Assembly (NCBI RefSeq): GCF_000425825.1
Contig: NZ_AUEE01000007.1
Location: 1-64,000, forward strand
Source: Jeotgalicoccus marinus DSM 19772
GTDB lineage: Bacteria; Bacillota; Bacilli; Staphylococcales; Salinicoccaceae
Reading direction: 5' to 3'
DNA: 64,000 bases
Positions 37,649 through 46,226 of this stretch are shown in pieces. The notes below the pieces were generated by a model. The model was not told the origin of the DNA. It worked only from the letters and a program-made list of their open reading frames with translations, and searched no databases. A program made the position numbers and the translations under genes. Every line of letters starts with the position of its first letter. The stretch's first letter is position 1.

Positions 37649-38386
37649 ATGGTCTTAAATATAAAAAATCTAACAGGTGGCTATTCAAAGGAACCTGTCA
37701 TTCATGATATTTCATTAGATATAAAACGTGGGGAAATCATTGGTCTCATTGGTTTAAATGGTGCCGGTAAAAGTACCACAATTAAACATATCTTAGGTCT
37801 ATTAAGACCGCATTCCGGATCAATAAAGGTCATGGAACGTACATTAGAAGATGATGTAGAAGCTTATCGGCGACATCTAGGTTATATCCCTGAAACTCCA
37901 ATACTCTACGAAGAGTTAACACTTAAAGAGCACATCAATATGACAGCGATGGCTTATGGCCTTACACCTGAACAAGTTGAAGAAAGAAAGGGTCCACTTT
38001 TAAAAAGATTTAGGCTGGATGATAAGGAAGATACATTTCCTAGTCATTTTTCCAAGGGGATGAAACAAAAAGTTATGCTCATCTGTGCCTTCATTGCTGA
38101 ACCAGATCTTTATATTATAGATGAGCCTTTTTTAGGGCTAGACCCATTAGGAATTGAATCACTTATTGAACTCATGATTTCTGAAAGAGAAGAAAACCGA
38201 TCAATTTTAATGAGTACACATATTTTATCGACAGCTGAACGATACTGTGATCGATATATCATAATAGATAAAGGTCGTAAAATTGCCGATGGTAATTTAG
38301 AGGAGTTAAGAGCGTTAACTCACTTGCCGAATGGGACGCTTGATGATGTCTATATCAAACTCACTGGTGGTAATCACCATGAGTAA
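37649..38386 (+). CDS. ecsA: ABC transporter ATP-binding protein EcsA
   Basis: A 245-aa ABC ATPase with Walker A GLNGAGKST, a signature-like FSKGMKQKVMLI and Walker B LYIIDEPFLGLD, plus the H-loop STHILS. With EcsB it forms a transporter linked to peptide export and RasP/secretion phenotypes. The stop overlaps ecsB by 8 nt. Confidence 0.93.
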   Translation: MVLNIKNLTGGYSKEPVIHDISLDIKRGEIIGLIGLNGAGKSTTIKHILGLLRPHSGSIKVMERTLEDDVEAYRRHLGYIPETPILYEELTLKEHINMTAMAYGLTPEQVEERKGPLLKRFRLDDKEDTFPSHFSKGMKQKVMLICAFIAEPDLYIIDEPFLGLDPLGIESLIELMISEREENRSILMSTHILSTAERYCDRYIIIDKGRKIADGNLEELRALTHLPNGTLDDVYIKLTGGNHHE

Positions 38387-39581
38387 AGCGTTATTTGAAG
38401 GACGAATGACCGAAGACATCAAATTAAGGAGCTATTATGGAAAGTTTATATTTAACAGTCACTTTTTAGTATTTTTAATGATTGCTGCAGGTGTCATGTT
38501 ATATACCTTACTCGGCTTGAGAGAAACTCTAAGTCCAGGAATACACATTGATTTAATCTGTGCGATTGTACTTTCCATTTTTATAAACCCAAAATATAGA
38601 AGTTTATTAAAAGAAGCGGACATGTTGTTCTTACCACCTTATGAAAAGCATATGACTGCCTATTTTAAACGGGCAGATATTTACAGTTTGTCACTCGGTA
38701 TTGTTCCGCCAATTGCAGTGTCTATTGCAGTAATGATTCTCTTAACAATTGGTCATGACCTAACTCATATTATCCTCTTTTTCTTTGTTGCATTGATCTT
38801 GTACTTCAATACGTTTTCGATTAAGAGATTAGCAGTTAATACTGAGCTGAAAAAGTGGATGGTAAATTTAATTTTATTCGTATTAAACTTTGTTAGCTTA
38901 TTTTTAATTCAACAGCATTCATTGTTCATTATTTTAGCACTCGCTATTGTTGTCCTTAGTCAAGTCAGTGTGAGGAAAATACGTTTTAAGACCTTATCAT
39001 GGTTGAATTATACAGCCTATGAACAAGAGGAGTCACACGCTTATTTCCAAGTGGTCAGCATGTTTACGAATGTAAAACAAATTGATAAGAGCTTTAAGCG
39101 ACGCGCATATTTAGATCTATTATTACCAGATATGAAGGGTGAAAAGTTTAATAAGAAAAATATGTATGAGTATCTATTTTACCGTTCTTTTCTAAGAGAT
39201 CATGATTTACCTATGATTGTGCTTAGAATTATCATATTATTCTTTATCATTATGTTTTGGATTTCAAACTTTTATATTTCACTCGTATTTTCACTGTTTG
39301 GTATTTATATTATTGTCTTGCAGATGTCTCAAATTTATACGAATCAAGCCTATCTTTTATGGCCAAAAATATGGCCAGTAAATCGTTCATACATTCAAGA
39401 TAGTTACATTAGGTATTCTCATAAAATGGTTCTATTGATATCTATAATCTTCACATTAATGTTTATTATTGTAGAATCTGAGTATTTTTATATAGGACTA
39501 TTATTCCCGTTATGGGGTCATGTGTTGAACAGATTCTTATCAAGATCAATTTACAAAAAAGAAGAAGAACTAAGTGATTAA
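38379..39581 (+). CDS. ecsB: ABC transporter permease EcsB
   Basis: A 400-aa polytopic membrane protein (about six to eight helices). It starts SKALFEGRMTEDIKLRSYYG and contains the EcsB-typical FKTLSWLNY and YEYLFYRSFLRDHDLP cytosolic segments. ATG at 38379 overlaps the end of ecsA. The last codons overlap the convergent TRAP gene by 4 nt, and both proteins end ELSD. Confidence 0.9.
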   Translation: MSKALFEGRMTEDIKLRSYYGKFIFNSHFLVFLMIAAGVMLYTLLGLRETLSPGIHIDLICAIVLSIFINPKYRSLLKEADMLFLPPYEKHMTAYFKRADIYSLSLGIVPPIAVSIAVMILLTIGHDLTHIILFFFVALILYFNTFSIKRLAVNTELKKWMVNLILFVLNFVSLFLIQQHSLFIILALAIVVLSQVSVRKIRFKTLSWLNYTAYEQEESHAYFQVVSMFTNVKQIDKSFKRRAYLDLLLPDMKGEKFNKKNMYEYLFYRSFLRDHDLPMIVLRIIILFFIIMFWISNFYISLVFSLFGIYIIVLQMSQIYTNQAYLLWPKIWPVNRSYIQDSYIRYSHKMVLLISIIFTLMFIIVESEYFYIGLLFPLWGHVLNRFLSRSIYKKEEELSD

Positions 39582-39603
39582 TCACTCAGTTCTTCTTTTT
39601 CTT
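39556..39603. terminator. Terminator embedded in two coding ends
   Basis: AAGAAGAACT-AGTGATT / AATCACT-AGTTCTTCTT forms a long inverted repeat with A- and T-rich flanks, centred between 39579 and 39580. Both the ecsB and TRAP stop codons lie in its apex. Confidence 0.8.
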
Positions 39604-40126
39604 CGTCAGAGAAGACATTTTCATTAATTGTGTAATAGGTTTTAGATGATAAGAAATCTCCAAAGAGCGACTCTTCTGTACGGAATTTTTTAAGAGCCTC
39701 TGTTGTCAGGTATTGTTCGTGAATATCCGTATATTTAAAGTCATCGTAAATAGATAAGTCTGCCCATTTAATTAGTATCATATAAGTTTCTTTTTTCTCA
39801 TTGACCCCAACACGATATGCAAGAACGCCATTTATGTCAGCTAATGCTTTCGCTAAATCTAAAACATGTGCACGGAGTGAGTGGAATCCATCTCCTGCAG
39901 AAGGGATATAATACATTGTCATCGGTCCATCTGCATCGAGACCACCCATATTTTCAAAAATCTCATATGTCATTTTAGTGGAGAATACTGAGTCTTCATT
40001 ATTATCTTCATAGTACAAAATAGCATCAGTACCTCTTGAGCTAATGGATGTTTGGTCATATTTCTCATGAAGAGATGTTAAATAATCTAATGTGCCTGTT
40101 GTTAAATGCAAATACAATTTCTTCAC
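39578..40126 (-). CDS. TRAP family protein (target of RNAIII-activating protein, HmoB-like)
   Basis: A 182-aa protein. The N-terminal KKLYLHLTTGTLDYLTSL and GGLDADGPMTMYY blocks and a C-terminal ABM (antibiotic monooxygenase-like) domain resemble staphylococcal TRAP and B. subtilis HmoB, a haem-binding/degrading monooxygenase. The virulence-signalling role once proposed for TRAP is disputed. Its position between ecsAB and the haem genes fits haem metabolism. Confidence 0.85.
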   Translation of the reverse strand: MKKLYLHLTTGTLDYLTSLHEKYDQTSISSRGTDAILYYEDNNEDSVFSTKMTYEIFENMGGLDADGPMTMYYIPSAGDGFHSLRAHVLDLAKALADINGVLAYRVGVNEKKETYMILIKWADLSIYDDFKYTDIHEQYLTTEALKKFRTEESLFGDFLSSKTYYTINENVFSDEEKEELSD

Positions 40127-40288
40127 CTCATAAAGTCTTATTAATTTTTATATACCTGCTCAATAGTGACTTTAAACATAGTCACAAATAGAACGAATTT
40201 TTGACAACTTCGAGCTAAATAATAATAGTTCTAATGAATGTGATAAAATACTATAGTGTATAAAAAAATATTAATAGGGGGAAACACT

Positions 40289-41314
40289 GTGTTTAATGAT
40301 ACTATCATTCGGGCAGCGCGCGGCGAGAAAACAGAGCATACGCCGGTTTGGTTTATGAGACAGGTTGGGCGTTCACAGCCAGAATATAATAAAGTGAAAG
40401 AGAAGTATTCACTGATTGAAATTACTAAACAACCTGAACTCACTGCCTATCTAACTGCGACACCAGTAGACAACTATAATGTTGATGCTGCGGTACTTTA
40501 TAAGGACATCATCACGCCACTTGCACCAATTGGAATTGATGTGGATATTAAAGCTGGTATTGGTCCAGTAATAGAGAATCCGATTCGAACAATTCAAGAT
40601 GTAGAAAAACTAGGAGAGCTAGACCCCTTTAAAGACTTAGATTATGTATATAAGGCGATCCAAATTCTAACTCAAGAAAAGTTAAATGTCCCTTTAATTG
40701 GCTTCTGCGGTGCACCGTTTACTGTAGCGAGCTATATGATTGAGGGCGGTCCATCAAAAAATTATCACAAAACTAAAACAATGATGTATACACAGCCAGA
40801 GCTGTGGTTTAAATTGATGGATAAGCTAGTTGAAACAAGCATTACTTACTTAACAGCACAGATTAAAGCAGGTGCTGGCATTATTCAGATATTTGATTCA
40901 TGGGGTGGTGCCCTTAATAAAGCTGACTATAACTACTATCTTGCACCGGGTATGAAACGTATTATTAAGGCAGTAAAAGCACAAAATGTGCCAGTTATCA
41001 TTTTTGGAGTCGGTGCAAGTCACCTAGCTACAGAATGGGACAAATTAGGTAGTGACGTGCTTGGACTCGACTGGAGAATGTCAATTACTGAAGCACGTGA
41101 ACTTGGAATTACTAAAGCTTTACAAGGAAACTTAGATCCAGCGATTCTCTTATCCGACTGGAATATTATTGAAGAACGTGCCAAGAAAATTGTTGAAGAA
41201 GGGCAAAGAACAGGGCACATCTTCAACCTTGGACATGGGGTATTCCCAGAAGTGAATCCAGAAGTACTAAAACGTTTAACTGAACTAGTACACACATATA
41301 GTAAAGGACTGTGA
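40289..41314 (+). CDS. hemE: Uroporphyrinogen decarboxylase
   Basis: Converts uroporphyrinogen III to coproporphyrinogen III, the branch into the coproporphyrin-dependent haem route. 341 aa with [15 protein letters not shown] (Arg/Asp site region), [17 protein letters not shown] and FGVGASHLA. Start GTG at 40289 follows AGGGGG; this gives the usual [12 protein letters not shown] beginning. First gene of hemE-hemH-hemY. Confidence 0.95.
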   Translation: MFNDTIIRAARGEKTEHTPVWFMRQVGRSQPEYNKVKEKYSLIEITKQPELTAYLTATPVDNYNVDAAVLYKDIITPLAPIGIDVDIKAGIGPVIENPIRTIQDVEKLGELDPFKDLDYVYKAIQILTQEKLNVPLIGFCGAPFTVASYMIEGGPSKNYHKTKTMMYTQPELWFKLMDKLVETSITYLTAQIKAGAGIIQIFDSWGGALNKADYNYYLAPGMKRIIKAVKAQNVPVIIFGVGASHLATEWDKLGSDVLGLDWRMSITEARELGITKALQGNLDPAILLSDWNIIEERAKKIVEEGQRTGHIFNLGHGVFPEVNPEVLKRLTELVHTYSKGL

Positions 41315-41321
41315 TTTTAAA

Positions 41322-42236
41322 ATGAGTGAAAAAAAAGCATTATTAGTTATGGCGTACGGAACGCCTTACAAAGAATCGGATATTGAACCATACTATACGC
41401 ATATTAGACATGGTAGAAAACCAAGTGAAGAAGCTTTACAAGACTTAAAGGATCGCTATGAAGCAATCGGTGGTATTTCTCCTTTAGCAGATACAACAGA
41501 ACGCCAAGCAAATGCATTAGTAGAAGTACTGAACAAACAAAGTGATGATGAGTACGAGCTGTTTATTGGCTTAAAACATATTCATCCTTTCATTGAAGAT
41601 AGTGTAAAAGAAATTAGTGAACGTGGAATTAAAGAAATTCATACGGTTGTTTTAGCACCGCATTATTCTAATTTCTCAGTCGGTTCTTATAATAAACGTG
41701 CCAAAGAAGAAGCTGAAAAATATGGTATGACGGTTAAATCTGTCGAATCATTTTACGAGCAAACACCATTTATAGATTTCTGGGTGGATGCTTTAGAAGG
41801 TACGTTTAAAGAAATTCCTGAAGAAGAACAGAGTAAAACTGCAATTGTTGTGAGTGCACACAGTTTACCTGAGAAAATTAAAGAACATAATGATCCGTAT
41901 CCAGACCAATTAGTAGAGACTAAGAACTTATTAAAAGCACGATTTAATAAAGGTCATTACTTTGTAGGTTGGCAGTCTGAAGGGAACACGCCTGATCCTT
42001 GGTTAGGGCCAGATGTTCAAGACCTTACTCGTGAATTACACAAAGAACATGGATTCGAACATTTTGTTTATTTACCACTCGGTTTTGTATGTGAACATTT
42101 AGAAGTACTTTATGATAATGACTATGAATGTAAGGTCGTAACTGATGAAATCGGTGCAACTTACCATAGACCGACAATGCCGAATACAGATGAACGCTTT
42201 ATTCAAGCGATGGTAAACGAACTCGTTAAACTTTAA
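41322..42236 (+). CDS. hemH: Coproporphyrin ferrochelatase
   Basis: Inserts iron into coproporphyrin III (CpfC activity in Firmicutes). 304 aa with LLVMAYGTPYKESDIEPYYTHIR-like start, catalytic His in VSAHSLPEKI and Glu in GFVCEHLEVLYDND. Lies 7 nt after hemE. Confidence 0.95.
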   Translation: MSEKKALLVMAYGTPYKESDIEPYYTHIRHGRKPSEEALQDLKDRYEAIGGISPLADTTERQANALVEVLNKQSDDEYELFIGLKHIHPFIEDSVKEISERGIKEIHTVVLAPHYSNFSVGSYNKRAKEEAEKYGMTVKSVESFYEQTPFIDFWVDALEGTFKEIPEEEQSKTAIVVSAHSLPEKIKEHNDPYPDQLVETKNLLKARFNKGHYFVGWQSEGNTPDPWLGPDVQDLTRELHKEHGFEHFVYLPLGFVCEHLEVLYDNDYECKVVTDEIGATYHRPTMPNTDERFIQAMVNELVKL

Positions 42237-42260
42237 TTTAGATAGTCAGGATGTGTAATA

Positions 42261-43634
42261 ATGAAAAAAGTTGCCATAATCGGTGCAGGTATAACAGGCC
42301 TCTCTGCAATGTATTATCTTTTAGAAGAAAGTAATGATTGTCAGGTAGAGTTATATGAGGCGTCGAATCGAGCGGGTGGTAAAGTCAATACACATATAAA
42401 AGATGGCTACACAATTGAATTAGGACCAGAGTCTTACCTGGCTAGAAAAACAGTAATGACTGAACTAGCAGAGAAACTAGGGCTTCATACGACATTAGTA
42501 AGGAATCAGACAGGTCAAGCATATATCTATGCTAAAAATCAATTGTACCCTGTACCTAAGGGAACTATGTTAGGTGTTCCTTTAGAATTTAAATCTTTAC
42601 TTGATACGGACTTAGTTTCTTGGCCGGGTAAATTAAGAGCGACGATGGATTACTTTAAAACCGCCTTACCTTTATATAAAGATATTTCTGTTGGTGAATT
42701 CTTCAGAGCTCGGCTTGGGAATGAAGTTTTAGAAAATATGATTGAGCCACTCTTATCTGGTGTTTACAGTACTGACATTGATCAATTGAGTTTAATGTCG
42801 ACTTATCCAAATTTTAAAAAGACTGAATCGTATTACGGTAGTTTGATGAAGGGGCTTAATTTAGAGCGAAGAAATAAACCACAAGCACCGAAAACGAAAG
42901 TCGGGCAATTCTTGCAGTTTTCAGGTGGCTTACAGTCCTTTATCGACCGCATGGTAGAAGTAAACGAGGAACAGGGCGGTAAAATTCATTTCAATAGTGA
43001 TGTTGAGGCAATCACTAAAAATGATCATGGCTATACCTTGACTGTTAACGGTGAAACAAGTGATTATGATGAAGTCATCGTTACAACACCGCACTTCCAA
43101 TATAAGCGATGGTTTGATGATAAGGAATTTGAGTACTTTAATCACATGCCGGCAACGAGTGTTGCAACTGTAGTCATGGCCTTCGATGAATCTCAAGTTC
43201 AAAATGCTATTGACGGTACAGGCTTCGTTATCAGTCGTAACATGGACACTGTAATTACTGCTTGTACTTGGACGAATAAAAAATGGGCACATTCCACACC
43301 TAAAGGTAAGGCTTTATTAAGAGCTTATGTTGGACGACCAGGTGACTACATTGTTCATGAACGCTCGGATGCAGATATTGCTAGATTGGCTAGAGAAGAT
43401 CTAGATAAGATTATGGATATAAAAGGTGAAGCGGAGTTTGAAATAGTGACGCGGATGCCATATTCCATGCCAAACTATATTGTCGGCCATAGGCGAATGA
43501 TCGATGATATACAGTCTTATGTTAGTCAAACCTATCCAGGTTTACATTTAATCGGTGCTTCCCACTATGCAGTAGGGCTACCGGATTGTGTTCAGACTGC
43601 TAAAGATACTGCAGAGAAAATAATGAAAAAGTAA
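42261..43634 (+). CDS. hemY: Coproporphyrinogen III oxidase (oxygen dependent, CgoX)
   Basis: FAD-dependent oxidation of coproporphyrinogen III to coproporphyrin III. 457 aa with the dinucleotide motif IIGAGITGLSAMYYL, GGKVNTH, ELGPESYLARK and the C-terminal GASHYAVGLPDCVQTA. Order hemE-hemH-hemY matches Bacillus and Staphylococcus. Confidence 0.94.
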   Translation: MKKVAIIGAGITGLSAMYYLLEESNDCQVELYEASNRAGGKVNTHIKDGYTIELGPESYLARKTVMTELAEKLGLHTTLVRNQTGQAYIYAKNQLYPVPKGTMLGVPLEFKSLLDTDLVSWPGKLRATMDYFKTALPLYKDISVGEFFRARLGNEVLENMIEPLLSGVYSTDIDQLSLMSTYPNFKKTESYYGSLMKGLNLERRNKPQAPKTKVGQFLQFSGGLQSFIDRMVEVNEEQGGKIHFNSDVEAITKNDHGYTLTVNGETSDYDEVIVTTPHFQYKRWFDDKEFEYFNHMPATSVATVVMAFDESQVQNAIDGTGFVISRNMDTVITACTWTNKKWAHSTPKGKALLRAYVGRPGDYIVHERSDADIARLAREDLDKIMDIKGEAEFEIVTRMPYSMPNYIVGHRRMIDDIQSYVSQTYPGLHLIGASHYAVGLPDCVQTAKDTAEKIMKK

Positions 43635-43645
43635 TGTGATTTTAT

Positions 43646-43682
43646 GGCCTGTTTCTATTATAATTAGTAACAGGTCATTTAT
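43646..43682 (+). terminator. Possible terminator after hemY
   Basis: Stem GGCCTGTT/AACAGGTC with a 15-nt loop, then ATTTATTTT. The loop also contains a TATAAT box that could serve lplA. Confidence 0.45.
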
Positions 43683-43703
43683 TTTAAACAGGGGGAAATA
43701 CAA

Positions 43704-44696
43704 ATGAAATTTATTTCAAATAATGACATCACAGATCCTATGATTAACCTGGCAATGGAGGAGTACATTTTAAGAGAAATTCCAACAGATGATTCTTATT
43801 TTCTTTTTTACGTGAACCAACCTTCTATTATCATTGGTAAAAATCAAAATACCATAGAAGAAATTAATGTACCTTATATAGAGGAACATGGTATCAAAGT
43901 TGTCCGTAGAGTTTCAGGTGGTGGGGCAGTATACCATGATGAAGGTAACTTGAATTTTAGTTTTATTACTGAGGATGATGGAGATAGTTTCCATAACTTT
44001 AAGAAGTTCACCCAGCCGATTGTAGATGCTTTAAATGATATGGGTGTTAAAGCTGAATTATCTGGCCGTAATGATATAGAAATTGAAGGTGGCAAAAAGG
44101 TATCAGGGAATGCGATGTTCACACAAAAAGGTCGTATGTTCTCACATGGTACTTTGATGCTTGAGAGTGATATTTCAGAGGTACAAAATGCCTTGAAAGT
44201 AAACCCTAAAAAGATTCAGTCTAAGGGCGTAAAATCTGTTAGCGCTAGAGTAGGGAATATCAATGATTACTTAGAAGAGAAAATCGATATTGAAGAATTT
44301 AAGAAGAGAATTTTATCGAACATATTTGGTGGCTTAGAAAATGTTGAAGAATATAAGCTAACAGATGAAGACTGGGAAAAAATTAATAAATTGTCCAAAG
44401 AGAAATATCAAACTTGGGAATGGAACTATGGTAAAAACCCTAAGTATAATTATGATAATTCTCATAAGTACGACGCTGGATTATTAGATGTACGTTTAGA
44501 GGTAAATGGTGGACGTATTGAGCATGCCAAAATCTTTGGAGACTTCTTTGGTGTAGGGGAAGTCATCGATATTGAAAATCGATTAATTGGTGTTGAACAT
44601 AATAGAGCAGCAATTGATCAGGCCTTGTCTGATATTGATATCAGTCATTATTTAGGACGTATTACTAGAGATGAATTTTTAGACTTAGTTTCTTAA
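43704..44696 (+). CDS. lplA: Lipoate-protein ligase
   Basis: ATP-dependent attachment of lipoate to E2 and GcvH proteins. 330 aa with the biotin/lipoate ligase fold: RRVSGGGAVYHDEGNLNFSF near residue 75, GRNDIEIEGGKKVSGNA with the catalytic Lys, and a C-terminal accessory domain. SD AGGGGGAA. Closed by a terminator at 44734. Confidence 0.94.
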   Translation: MKFISNNDITDPMINLAMEEYILREIPTDDSYFLFYVNQPSIIIGKNQNTIEEINVPYIEEHGIKVVRRVSGGGAVYHDEGNLNFSFITEDDGDSFHNFKKFTQPIVDALNDMGVKAELSGRNDIEIEGGKKVSGNAMFTQKGRMFSHGTLMLESDISEVQNALKVNPKKIQSKGVKSVSARVGNINDYLEEKIDIEEFKKRILSNIFGGLENVEEYKLTDEDWEKINKLSKEKYQTWEWNYGKNPKYNYDNSHKYDAGLLDVRLEVNGGRIEHAKIFGDFFGVGEVIDIENRLIGVEHNRAAIDQALSDIDISHYLGRITRDEFLDLVS

Positions 44697-44733
44697 AAGT
44701 ATTTAGTACTGTAGAGTGGGAATATATATGATA

Positions 44734-44772
44734 AAAGCACCAAATTCTCATTAGAGAATTTGGTGCTTATTT
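44734..44772. terminator. Bidirectional terminator
   Basis: 15-bp stem AAGCACCAAATTCTC with its complement, ATTA loop, between convergent lplA and the IDEAL gene. Confidence 0.92.
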
Positions 44773-44781
44773 ATGTAAATT

Positions 44782-44979
44782 CTATAGTTGTTTCATTAAA
44801 GTTGTATACTTATTAAATTTTTCTTCGTCTTTTTCTATAAGTGATTCTTCGATTTTACGGGAATATAAGTCGTAATTAAAACGGTACATTGATTCTTGTA
44901 AAACCAAGTCTGCTGATAAATCATTTATAGTATTAAGAAAGCCTCTTAATTGATTGGCTGGATATACAGGTCTCCCCAT
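44782..44979 (-). CDS. IDEAL-domain small protein
   Basis: A 65-aa protein whose C-terminal half (LYSRKIEESLIEKDEEKF) fits the IDEAL motif, a short helix pair found in small Firmicute proteins. SD GAGAGGGG before the ATG. It is divergent from comK, an arrangement also seen in staphylococci, so shared regulation is possible. Function unknown. Confidence 0.75.
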   Translation of the reverse strand: MGRPVYPANQLRGFLNTINDLSADLVLQESMYRFNYDLYSRKIEESLIEKDEEKFNKYTTLMKQL

Positions 44980-45026
44980 AATTGATAACCCCTCTCGATT
45001 ACTAACTTAATTAAAGTATACACACC

Positions 45027-45072
45027 ATTCTCAATTAGGTCAATGATAATGAGAATCGTAAAAGCAAATTTT
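45027..45072. promoter_or_regulatory. comK / IDEAL divergent regulatory region with AT-box
   Basis: AAAAGCAAATTTT at 45060-45072 is an exact AAAAN5TTTT AT-box, half of the K-box bound by ComK. ATTCTCA (45027-45033) and TGAGAAT (45050-45056) form a 7-bp inverted repeat, and gataatgagaat inside it resembles two of three Fur hexamers. No second AT-box stands at the spacings of 8, 18 or 31 bp. Confidence 0.45.
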
Positions 45073-45173
45073 CTGACAAGTATGTGATAAGTTAATATAA
45101 CAGTATTTAATAATAGTTAACAAAATTTAAAATATATGTTATATTATTTTTAAGTAAATAATTTGGAGGTCCC

Positions 45174-45782
45174 ATGACAAGACAACACTACACTATAAAT
45201 GATAACACTATGTATGTAGTTGCGAAGGAAGATGGCCGTTATGTTGAAAGTACAATCTGTGAGCTATATGGTGATCCTATTAAATGTCTTAGAAGTCCAA
45301 ATAAAGTGATTGAATATAACTGTAAACTCCATTCTCAAAGCTATTCAGCTAGAAAAGAGTTGTCTAGAAGTTTGACTGAGATCAGGTCTAAGCACCCGAT
45401 AATTATCGATTTATTTGCATCATATATTTATTTTTGTACACATTCAGATAGGGTGCAGTCTAACAGTTGGTTCAATTTAAAGTACATACAAAATTATTAT
45501 CCCTATAGAGGACAAACCTTAGTCAAGTTTGAAAATAATGAGGAATTAGTAGTGGATATTTCATATGCTTCTTATAATAAGCAATATTTAAATGCAGTGA
45601 AATTATATTATAAATTCAATCTTGAGAAGGAGAAATATTATAAGAAAAATCAAAAGCGTGAAGCATCGTTATATAGACATCAATCAAAAGAAGAAGATGA
45701 TATGTTATATATTAATGAAGCTGCCAAGGCAACTTATATCAAATTGATGAGAAGCATAGATGAAATTAATACAATTAATTGA
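45174..45782 (+). CDS. comK: Competence transcription factor ComK
   Basis: Master regulator of DNA-uptake genes. 202 aa, near the B. subtilis length, with the family blocks YGDPIKCLRSPNKVIEYNC, SRKHPIII-like (RSKHPIIIDLFASYIYFCTHS) and SWFNLKYI. SD TTGGAGG. The gene is complete: the prophage lies downstream and does not interrupt it, unlike the Listeria comK prophage. The C-terminal about 40 residues are charged and less conserved. Confidence 0.9.
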   Translation: MTRQHYTINDNTMYVVAKEDGRYVESTICELYGDPIKCLRSPNKVIEYNCKLHSQSYSARKELSRSLTEIRSKHPIIIDLFASYIYFCTHSDRVQSNSWFNLKYIQNYYPYRGQTLVKFENNEELVVDISYASYNKQYLNAVKLYYKFNLEKEKYYKKNQKREASLYRHQSKEEDDMLYINEAAKATYIKLMRSIDEINTIN

Positions 45783-45908
45783 GTTTGAAGTTATAGTTAA
45801 TACATTCAACAAAATTGTAAACTTTTCTTATTTAATATTAATTTATTGTTGATATTGTTTAGCTGAGTTGTTATAATAAATATTGTTCGTTTGAAAGATA
45901 CATAATAT

Positions 45909-45983
45909 TCCACAGTAGCTCAGTGGTAGAGCTATCGGCTGTTAACCGATCGGTCGTAGGTTCGAGTCCTACCTGTGGAGCCA
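45909..45983 (+). tRNA. tRNA-Asn(GTT)
   Basis: Cloverleaf with anticodon GTT, acceptor TCCACAG/CTGTGGA, CCA encoded. Just upstream of tRNA-Ser. Confidence 0.95.
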
Positions 45984-45987
45984 TTAT

Positions 45988-46075
45988 GGAGATGTACTCA
46001 AGTGGCTGAAGAGGCGCCCCTGCTAAGGGTGTAGGTCGCGAAAGCGGCGCGAGAGTTCAAATCTCTCCATCTCCG
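45988..46075 (+). tRNA. tRNA-Ser(GCT), prophage attachment target
   Basis: Class II tRNA of 88 nt with anticodon GCT and acceptor GGAGATG/CATCTCC. CCA is not encoded. The prophage integrase lies 146 nt beyond its 3' end, so this 3' end is the likely attachment core restored by the phage. Confidence 0.94.
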
Positions 46076-46080
46076 TTCAT
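46040..46080. other. Putative attL core (tRNA-Ser 3' end)
   Basis: Inferred from the junction of an intact tRNA 3' end with a phage integrase gene. The matching attR copy should lie beyond the window, so core limits cannot be set. Confidence 0.5.
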
Positions 46081-46089
46081 TAAATACTT

Positions 46090-46137
46090 AACCCCCGTTA
46101 AATCATCGTTAAACGTTGATGTGACGGGGTTTTGTTA
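46090..46137. terminator. Hairpin after tRNA-Ser
   Basis: Outer arms AACCCC-CGT/ACGGGGTT enclose an inner CATC/GATG stem, followed by TTGTTAT. It probably ends the tRNA-Asn/Ser transcript and may be phage borne. Confidence 0.45.
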
Positions 46138-46190
46138 TATTTACATACAGTATTAGAAGTGATTAAAGATGAGTAGAGTAGTCAACAAAT

Positions 46191-46226
46191 TGACAACATC
46201 GTCGTTGTCATTGACAATCTGTCAAT
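46191..46226. promoter_or_regulatory. Paired inverted repeats of TTGACA/TGTCAA type next to int
   Basis: TGACAAC-N6-GTTGTCA (46191-46210) is followed at once by ATTGACA-N3-TGTCAAT (46210-46226), which runs into the int stop codon. Four copies of one heptamer between tRNA end and integrase fit arm-type binding sites for the recombinase or a directionality factor. Confidence 0.45.

Noticed and set aside
40166-40185. GTGACT/AGTCAC inverted repeat before hemE
   Set aside because: Only 6 bp arms with no match to a known haem or peroxide operator; it may be chance in the intergenic region.
45043-45056. Fur box before comK
   Set aside because: Only two of three hexamers are recognisable and the 7-1-7 symmetry is poor; kept as a note under the comK finding, not as a Fur site.
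45174-45782. comK disrupted by the prophage
   Set aside because: The reading frame is complete and the prophage starts at tRNA-Ser, beyond the gene.
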